Assembly: GCF_002811925.1 (NCBI RefSeq)
Contig: NZ_NPDS01000002.1
Location: 310,001 to 374,000 of the forward strand
Reading direction: 5' to 3'
DNA from: Leptospira barantonii
Lineage (GTDB): Bacteria; Spirochaetota; Leptospiria; Leptospirales; Leptospiraceae
Length of the DNA stretch: 64,000 bases
The position numbers were made by a program, and so were the translations under genes. Under the pieces are notes generated by a model. That model did not search any database, was not told the DNA's origin, and was given only the letters and a program-made list of their open reading frames with translations. Position 1 is the first letter of the stretch. Each line of letters opens with the position of its first letter. Of the stretch, positions 55,492 through 64,000 are shown in pieces.

Positions 55492-56324
55492 CCCTTTCTC
55501 CTTGCGGAAACCGTCTGAAGAATATTAATACCTAATAATATACTAAAGGAGATCACGAGCATGATGAACGCGATTCCGGTCGCTTCCTCGTATTGATACT
55601 GTTCGAGTTTTGTTACGATCAACAAGGGAAGAATTTCAGTTTTACCCGGAAGGTTTCCCGAAATGAATACGACCGATCCGTATTCTCCGATTCCCCTCGC
55701 AAAGGCCATTGCCGCGCCGGTGATCAAAGGGGGTAGGAGTTCCGGAAAAATGATCCTTCTAAAAATCTGCCATCTGTTTGCGCCAAGACAATACGCCGAC
55801 TCTTCAAGTTCTTTCGGGAATTCTTCCAAAACGGGTTGAACCGTTCTTACCACAAAAGGGAAACCGATAAAAACAAGAGCGATTACGATTCCGATCGGAG
55901 TGTATGCGATCTTGATGTCGTAGGGCGCGAATAATTTTCCTATGATTCCGTTTTGAGTGTAGATCGTGGTGAGCGCGATTCCCGCAACCGCAGTGGGAAG
56001 TGTGAAAGGAAGATCCACAAGAGAATCGAGCAGAGACTTACCGGGAAAATCGTAACGAACCAGAACCCAAGCGAATAAAAATCCGATCACCAGATTGATG
56101 AGCGCGGCGACGGCTCCCGCTCCGAAACTTAAGTAAAGCGCCGCGACGATACGATCGTTGGTAAGAAGTTTCCAAAAACCCTCCCAACCGATTCCCGAAC
56201 TTTTCAAAAAAAGAGCGCCTAACGGAATGAGTACGATCAAACTTAAGTAAGTCACCGTGACGCCGAGCGTAATTCCGAAGGCGGTTTTTCCGTAGGGTTT
56301 GGTTCTAAAATTCAAAGTGGACAA
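55488..56324 (-). CDS. cysT: sulfate ABC transporter permease CysT
   Basis: 278 residues with six membrane helices. CysT/CysU pattern: [43 protein letters not shown] and EAA loop [52 protein letters not shown]. Forms the channel with CysW. It starts 26 bp after the binding-protein gene. Confidence 0.94.
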
Positions 56325-56350
56325 GGTTTTCTCTTTTGATAAACGAATTC

Positions 56351-57361
56351 TTATTTAGCGGAGATCTGATCGAAGATCGCTCCGTCCGCGAAATGTTTTT
56401 CCTGCGCGTTTTTCCAGTTACCCGCTACGTCTCGGATCGTGAATAGTTTCAAATTCTTGAATAAACTTTTATACTTCATTGCGACTTTTATGTCGGTGGG
56501 ACGATAGAAATTCTTTGCGATCACTTCCTGTCCTTCGGGTGTGTATAAGAACTTAAGATAACTTTCGGATAATTTCAGAGTTTTGTGTTTTTCGGCGTTT
56601 TTCGTTACCACCGCTACGGAAGGTTCCGCCAGAATGCTCACCGAAGGAAAAACGATTTCAACCGAAGAATTCGAATCCTTGGAAGTTTCACGAAGCGCCA
56701 GGTGAGCCTCGTTCTCCCAGGAGATCAACACGTCTCCGATTCCCCTTTGAACGAATGTCGTCAACGAACCTCTCGCTCCGGAATCCAATACGAGAACATT
56801 CGAATATAATTTTTTTATAAAGTCTTTGGCCTTTTCTTCGGATCCGTACTTCGCCTTCGCATAACCCCAAGCCGCGAGATAATTCCAACGCGCGCCTCCG
56901 CCGGTTTTCGGATTCGGTGTTACGATTCCGACTCCCGGTTTTACGAGATCGTCCCAGTCTTTGATTCCTTTCGGATTTCCTTTTCGAACCAACAATACGA
57001 TCGTAGACTTGTAAGGAGAACTTTGATGCGGAAGAAGATTCTCCCAATCGGAGGAAAGAAGTTTCGATTTTTCCGCGATCGCTTCGATATCTTGCGCGAG
57101 CGCCAATGTTACGACGTCCGCTTCGAGTCCGTCGATTACCGCTCTTGCTTGTTTGCCGGAACCGCCGTGGGATTGATTGATTACTAAGTCTTCGCCGGTT
57201 TGTTTTTTCCAATGTGCGATGAAGAGTTGGTTGATTTGGGTATACAGTTCTCTTGTCGGATCATAAGAAACGTTTAAGAGTTTGGTTTGCGAAAACAGAG
57301 AAGCGGAGACCAAGAATAAGGCGATTGCGATGGTATGAATTCGAGTGGATTTGGATTTCAT
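56351..57361 (-). CDS. sulfate-binding periplasmic protein (first copy)
   Basis: 336 residues. Signal peptide ([18 protein letters not shown]). Sbp/CysP family: [104 protein letters not shown]. Captures sulfate or thiosulfate for CysT-CysW-CysA, with which it is co-transcribed. A near-identical family member lies upstream as a separate unit. Confidence 0.95.
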   Translation of the reverse strand: MKSKSTRIHTIAIALFLVSASLFSQTKLLNVSYDPTRELYTQINQLFIAHWKKQTGEDLVINQSHGGSGKQARAVIDGLEADVVTLALAQDIEAIAEKSKLLSSDWENLLPHQSSPYKSTIVLLVRKGNPKGIKDWDDLVKPGVGIVTPNPKTGGGARWNYLAAWGYAKAKYGSEEKAKDFIKKLYSNVLVLDSGARGSLTTFVQRGIGDVLISWENEAHLALRETSKDSNSSVEIVFPSVSILAEPSVAVVTKNAEKHKTLKLSESYLKFLYTPEGQEVIAKNFYRPTDIKVAMKYKSLFKNLKLFTIRDVAGNWKNAQEKHFADGAIFDQISAK

Positions 57362-57403
57362 TCGGTTTCTTCCTTTGGATTTTTTACAACAAAGTGAACA
57401 GAA

Positions 57404-57440
<37 letters not shown>

Positions 57441-57559
57441 ACTTCGTCTATAAGTAAAGAATTTTGTATGATATTTTGGCTTGGAACCTCGAATTCTTAG
57501 CAGGTGTGGGAACTCATACAAGGAAATGTTCCGAGTTTAAAATGAGGAAAAATCGAAAG

Positions 57560-57586
57560 AAAATTCCGCGTTGGAAGCGGAATTTT
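57560..57586 (-). terminator. terminator after the second sulfate-binding gene
   Basis: AAAATTCCGC (57560-57569) and GCGGAATTTT (57577-57586) form a perfect 10-bp stem with a 7-nt loop, 20 bp after the stop of the minus-strand gene at 57607. It separates the porin-sbp unit from the sbp-cysTWA operon. The gap 57362-57559 otherwise holds only the operator-like sites. Confidence 0.7.
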
Positions 57587-57606
57587 CTCCATTCTTTTCC
57601 GACGTT

Positions 57607-58611
57607 TTACTTCACGTAGAGTTGGTCGAAGGATGCACCGTCGGCAAAATGATCTTTTTGCGCCTTATGCCATCCGCCGAAATGTCCGTCCACAGTGATT
57701 AGATCCAACTTAGGGAACTTGCTTTCGTGTTTCTTGAGAATCGCAGGATTTCTAGGACGATAACCGTGTTTCGCGATGATCTCTTGAGCCGCGTCGGAGT
57801 AGAGCGACTTGAGATACGCCTTTGCGGTTTCAATCGTTCCGTGTTTTTCCGCGTTCTTTTCCACGATCGCAACCGGAGGTTCCGCAAGAATGCTCAAGGA
57901 AGGAATTACGACTTCGTATTTGTCCTTACCGAACTCTTCGAGAATGAGAAAGGATTCGTTTTCCCAAGCGATCAGCACGTCTCCGATTCCGTTTTGTGCG
58001 AACGTATTGCTCGAACCTCTCGCTCCCGAATCGAGAACAGGAACGTTCTTATATAACGTTTTTATAAAGTCTTGAACCTTGCCCGGATCGTTGTTGAATT
58101 TCTTTTGTGCGAAAGCCCAAGCCGCGAGATAATTCCAACGTGCGCCTCCGCTCGTTTTAGGATTCGGAGTGATCACGCTGACTTTGTTTCTTACGAGATC
58201 GTCCCAATCCTTGATGTTCTTCGGATTTCCTTTTCTCACAACGAATACAATCGTAGAAGTGTAGGGTGTGCTGTTGTTCGGAAGACTTTTCAACCAATCT
58301 CTCGCTATCAATCCTTTGGAAGCGATGATGTCGATATCGTATGCAAGAGCGAGAGTTACGATATCCGCTTCGAGCCCGTCGATTACGGATCTTGCTTGTT
58401 TACCGCTACCGCCGTGCGATTGGTTGACTCTTACTTCGTCTCCGGTTTTGGATTTCCAATAACTTGCGAATAGTTTGTTGTATTCCGCGTATAATTCCCG
58501 AGTCGGATCGTAGGATACGTTCAGAAGAGTCACGTCTTTTGCGAAAAGCCCTAAGTTGGCGATCGTCAAAAGAAAGACAATCGCAGTGGTTTTAAAAATT
58601 TTTGTTTTCAT
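57607..58611 (-). CDS. sulfate-binding periplasmic protein (second copy)
   Basis: 334 residues. Signal peptide ([22 protein letters not shown]). Close paralogue of the copy at 56351: shares [76 protein letters not shown]. It follows the porin gene by 31 bp and so is probably transcribed with it. It may bind a different sulfur oxyanion or work under other conditions; it must share CysT/CysW/CysA. Confidence 0.94.
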   Translation of the reverse strand: MKTKIFKTTAIVFLLTIANLGLFAKDVTLLNVSYDPTRELYAEYNKLFASYWKSKTGDEVRVNQSHGGSGKQARSVIDGLEADIVTLALAYDIDIIASKGLIARDWLKSLPNNSTPYTSTIVFVVRKGNPKNIKDWDDLVRNKVSVITPNPKTSGGARWNYLAAWAFAQKKFNNDPGKVQDFIKTLYKNVPVLDSGARGSSNTFAQNGIGDVLIAWENESFLILEEFGKDKYEVVIPSLSILAEPPVAIVEKNAEKHGTIETAKAYLKSLYSDAAQEIIAKHGYRPRNPAILKKHESKFPKLDLITVDGHFGGWHKAQKDHFADGASFDQLYVK

Positions 58612-58642
58612 GTTGGTTTCCTAACTTCTAATTTTTTTTGAA

Positions 58643-60475
<1,833 letters not shown>

Positions 60476-60546
60476 CCAAAGCCTCCTTTTAGAAATTTTT
60501 TACCAAAAAGGACGTTTTTCTCGTTATAGTCAACTAAAAATTCGTT

Positions 60547-60607
60547 ATATTGGATATAATTCCGGGATTTAGGAGAATATTCTATCTTTTTTATCCAATA
60601 TTCTGAG
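60547..60607 (-). promoter_or_regulatory. inverted pair ATATTGGATA ... TATCCAATAT upstream of the porin gene
   Basis: ATATTGGATA (60547-60556) and TATCCAATAT (60592-60601) are exact inverted copies, 45 bp centre to centre. The second lies in an 18-bp block (60590-60607) nearly identical to one upstream of the cys operon. It is 72-132 bp from the porin start, a good position for a dimeric activator or repressor. Confidence 0.45.
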
Positions 60608-60677
60608 AAACAAGAAGCGAATTTTGTCTCTTTGAGGACTTTTTGGGTCCTGCGTAAGGTCGGAACGATTCCACTCG

Positions 60678-60752
60678 AGAATTGATTTCTTTTTATAAAT
60701 AGCGAAAGGTCGGAGGACCTCCAGCAAAGGCTCGAGAAATGAAATCAATTCT
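60678..60752. repeat. long inverted repeat with internal GGAGGACCTCC
   Basis: AGAATTGATTTC (60678-60689) and GAAATCAATTCT (60741-60752) pair perfectly across a 51-bp loop that holds GGAGGACCTCC (60712-60722). CTCGAGA precedes or lies inside both arms. It sits in the 335-bp divergent gap 60476-60810, closer to the phosphatase gene; it may be a leader structure or binding site. No small RNA family is recognised. Confidence 0.45.
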
Positions 60753-60810
60753 TTCCTAAAAGATAAAAAGAATTTGAATCGTATTCGATTTCAGAAATGA
60801 TTCTCTCCCT

Positions 60811-62919
60811 ATGTGTTCTCGGAAAGATCCGATTTCGTTTTTGAAAGTGAGAATTTTCACGCACGTTTTCCGTCGTTTCCTACGTTCTTCTCAAAATCTC
60901 TTTTTGATTCTATGCGTTTGTTTCTATCTATCCGCTTGCCAAGTGCAAGAACCGCCGATCGCAAAGGCGGGAATTTTAGAGGCTTCTTCATGGGATTTTT
61001 CCAAGAAGGGGAAGTTGACTCTTCGGGGAGAATGGATGTTTCACTGGGGAGCTTGGAAATATCTTTCCTCGGAGAAAGAAGGAGAAAATCTAAAAACCTC
61101 CTCCGAGATCGTCTATGTTCCTTCCGCTTGGAACGGAGAAAACAGAAACGGAAAAGGATTCGGAAGTTACACTCTCGACGTCAAACTTCCCGAGAATGTT
61201 TCCAAGTTGGGAATGATTCTTCCCGATCAGAGTTCCTCTTACGAACTCTTTTTAAACGGACGTCAGGTTTTGAACTCCGGAAAAATCCAAAGAAAGAAGG
61301 ACGGAAGCCTCGACGCGGTCGAAGAGGGAGCCAAGCCGTTATTTTTGGAATTCGAACCTTCCGGTTCCGATCTGCAAATCGTATTACAAATCGCGAATGA
61401 AGATCTGAGACTCGGAGGTTTTTGGTCTCCGATCGTGATCGGGGAAGTCGAAGCACTTCGTTCCGAATGGAATCGTTCCCTTCGATTGGACGCGTTTTTG
61501 GTGGGAGGACTTTTGATCATGTCCTTTCTGCATCTTTCGTTTTACTTCGTAAGAAGAAAGGAAACCCCTTCGCTTTATTTCGGTTTGTTCTGTCTTCTGA
61601 TGGGTTCGAGAAGTTTGTTTCCCGGAAACCGTTTGATTCTAGAATATACGGACGCAATCAATTATGAGAATATAATCAGAATTGAATATTTGACTTTCTA
61701 TTTATCGGTTCCCGTCTTTTTGAACTACATTCTTTCCTTATATCCACGCGATCTAAAAAGGGTTTTTGTGGATATTCTCTGGTGGATATCGATCGTCGCT
61801 TCCGCGATGGTTATCTTTTTTCCGATGAGAATTTTTACGCATACGATTCCTATCTATTATCTAAACGCGTTTATGGCGGGTAGCCTCGGTCTTTATACGC
61901 TCATCCGCGCGGTCCGCAAAAAAAGGGAAGGTTCTCTGATTCTTTTATCTGGATTCGTTTTTATCTATCTCGCGATGATCAACGATCTTTTGTATGTGAG
62001 TTACTATTTGGAGACCGGTTATTATTCTTCCCTGGGGACCTTTATCTTTTTGGCGGCTCAGTCGGTTTCGCTTTCGGTGAGAAATTCCAAGAACATGCAA
62101 AGACTTTTCGATCTATCCAGAAACTTGGAAAAAAAAGTGGAGGAAAGAACACATCGACTTCGTTTCGCTCTGAGAACGATCGAAGAGGATTTGGACATGG
62201 CGGTCAAAATTCAGACGGACTTCTTGGAGGTTCCGGACGATGTCGTATTAAAAAAAGCGGGAATCAGACTCTATTCTTTCTATCAACCGATCTCCAAAGT
62301 GGGCGGCGACTTCTATATCGTTCGTCCGGTGGGAGAGAAAAAGCTCAGAATCTTTTTGGCGGACGCAATCGGTCACGGAGTTCAAGCCTCTCTCATGACG
62401 ATGGTGATTCAAAGCGAATACAATTCGATCTTCGATTCTAAACTTTCACCGGGACAACTGTTGACAAAACTTTCGGGACGTTTCAGCGCTCGAATCGGAG
62501 ACGTAAGTCCGTTTTTTTCGGGATTGGTTCTCGATTTAGATTTAGAAAATAATAAAATTCTAATATCAAGCGCGGGAAATCCGCCTTGTGTTCTCGATTC
62601 GAAAGAGGAAACGGTTTCTTTGGATCTGATCGGACCTTATGCGGGGATGATTCCCGGTTATACATACGAAGAATTGTCCAAGGATTTACCGAATGAATTC
62701 AGATTGTTTCTGTTTACGGACGGACTTCCGGATCGATTTATTTTTTCGGAAGAGGAACTCGAGAATTTCTCAATGGAACAATGGCTCAAACAAAGAAGAA
62801 GCGGATCGATCGGAAGCGTTTGCAAAGAATTGTTGGATTCGGCCAACGGTCTGAATTTGCCCGATTTTAAAAAAGACGATATTACCTTGCTCGGAATCGA
62901 AAGATCGATTTTGGATTAG
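60811..62919 (+). CDS. 7TM-DISM receptor with SpoIIE/PP2C phosphatase domain
   Basis: 702 residues. A hydrophobic N-terminal stretch ends in a lipobox-like LSAC near residue 43. An extracellular 7TMR-DISM-like beta-sandwich follows (ASSWDFSKKGKLTLRGEWMFHWGAWKYL), then about seven membrane helices (residues about 225-425), a coiled-coil linker (NLEKKVEERTHRLRFALRTIEEDLDMAVKIQTDF) and the C-terminal phosphatase (SKVGGDFYIV, FLADAIGHGVQASLMT, FTDGLPD near 645). Predicted to sense an extracellular ligand and dephosphorylate a partner-switch protein of the anti-anti-sigma type; the partner is not in the window. Confidence 0.88.
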   Translation: MCSRKDPISFLKVRIFTHVFRRFLRSSQNLFLILCVCFYLSACQVQEPPIAKAGILEASSWDFSKKGKLTLRGEWMFHWGAWKYLSSEKEGENLKTSSEIVYVPSAWNGENRNGKGFGSYTLDVKLPENVSKLGMILPDQSSSYELFLNGRQVLNSGKIQRKKDGSLDAVEEGAKPLFLEFEPSGSDLQIVLQIANEDLRLGGFWSPIVIGEVEALRSEWNRSLRLDAFLVGGLLIMSFLHLSFYFVRRKETPSLYFGLFCLLMGSRSLFPGNRLILEYTDAINYENIIRIEYLTFYLSVPVFLNYILSLYPRDLKRVFVDILWWISIVASAMVIFFPMRIFTHTIPIYYLNAFMAGSLGLYTLIRAVRKKREGSLILLSGFVFIYLAMINDLLYVSYYLETGYYSSLGTFIFLAAQSVSLSVRNSKNMQRLFDLSRNLEKKVEERTHRLRFALRTIEEDLDMAVKIQTDFLEVPDDVVLKKAGIRLYSFYQPISKVGGDFYIVRPVGEKKLRIFLADAIGHGVQASLMTMVIQSEYNSIFDSKLSPGQLLTKLSGRFSARIGDVSPFFSGLVLDLDLENNKILISSAGNPPCVLDSKEETVSLDLIGPYAGMIPGYTYEELSKDLPNEFRLFLFTDGLPDRFIFSEEELENFSMEQWLKQRRSGSIGSVCKELLDSANGLNLPDFKKDDITLLGIERSILD

Positions 62920-63042
62920 GGTCGGTTTTTGGATTTATAGAAAAGGCCTATTGAAAAAGATGGCATAGGACGTAAATGCGATTCTATCGATTCGAAACGG
63001 ATCGATTTGTTTCCATACTTTATAAGTCCGAAGGAGTCCGAT

Positions 63043-63177
63043 ATGGCATTCAAAATGGACGGAGCAAAATTCCCAACCTTAGAAGAATTGATCGCGGCCC
63101 TCTATCCACTTTACGCGGATAAAATGTCCGAAGCGGATTTTAAAAAATACGTCCAGGAAAACGCGAAAGAAGAATAA
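63043..63177 (+). CDS. 44-residue small protein
   Basis: ATG at 63043 after a strong AAGGAGT ribosome binding site (63031-63037). Encodes 44 residues: a short start (AFKMDGAKFPTLEELIAAL) then YPLYADKMSEADFKKYVQENAKEE, two amphipathic helices, acidic at the end, with no signal peptide or membrane helix. The codon bias matches neighbouring genes, so I think it is real. Function unknown. Confidence 0.65.
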   Translation: MAFKMDGAKFPTLEELIAALYPLYADKMSEADFKKYVQENAKEE

Positions 63178-63270
63178 ACCTCTCGCTTAAATCCCTTGGA
63201 TCGGAATTGAAAGACGATTCGTATCGTCCGTTTTGCTTGTCAGGAAATCGGCTTTCGTAAGAATCATCCC

Positions 63271-64000
<730 letters not shown>

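Overview
The window looks like chromosome I of a Leptospira species. The evidence is the gene order rimP-nusA-infB-rbfA-truB-rpsO-pnp, the yajC-secD-secF-ribD-ribE-ribBA string, frequent TTG starts, many lipoproteins with spirochaete-style lipoboxes, and a roughly 45% GC codon bias judged by eye. That GC level would suit a higher-GC member of the pathogen-related clades better than L. interrogans, but I cannot name the species from sequence alone.

Layout. 1-4.7 kb: a CHASE2 adenylate/guanylate cyclase (cut by the left edge), dxs and a TPR protein. 4.8-9.3 kb: small unknown or lipoprotein genes and a large cyclic-nucleotide-binding-domain protein. 9.4-16.8 kb: a NamZ/DUF1343 protein, a CARDB lipoprotein, and a reverse-strand block of lipoproteins around a fused NAD(P)HX epimerase/dehydratase. 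16.9-26.5 kb: the translation/RNA block from rimP to pnp plus an M16 protease. 26.5-30.5 kb: an accessory island in which every gene lies on the minus strand and base composition varies strongly from gene to gene. It holds a RelE-type toxin-antitoxin pair, a SRPBCC protein, an AbiEii-type nucleotidyltransferase that ends in a WYL-like domain, an unknown protein and a VOC protein, with attC-like palindromes between several of them. 30.8-34.1 kb: dut, a membrane protein, an SDR and a luciferase-like oxidoreductase. 34.2-49.2 kb: one long forward-strand run, ftsK-lolA-like-rodZ-like-rimO-pgsA-trpD-yajC-(Lys/Ser-rich protein)-secD-secF-ribD-ribE-ribBA. 49.3-51.2 kb: a DUF4349 lipoprotein and pdxH, separated by three back-to-back hairpins. 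51.3-60.5 kb: modBAC facing a sulfate uptake locus (cysA, cysW, cysT, two sulfate-binding proteins, an outer-membrane porin). 60.8-64 kb: a 7TM-DISM/SpoIIE phosphatase, a 44-residue ORF and a membrane protein cut by the right edge.

How the genes work together. The core blocks serve translation initiation and RNA turnover, isoprenoid, riboflavin, tryptophan and phospholipid synthesis, Sec export and chromosome segregation. The sulfate locus appears to be two transcription units (porin-sbp; sbp-cysT-cysW-cysA) whose upstream regions share an 18-bp near-identical motif, suggesting co-regulation and a role of the porin in sulfur-compound entry. The most novel region is 26.5-30.1 kb. I read it as a probable group of integron-like cassettes without an integrase in view, carrying a candidate defence gene (AbiEii-WYL fusion) with no AbiEi antitoxin beside it.

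No tRNA, rRNA, CRISPR array, insertion sequence or prophage was recognised by reading.
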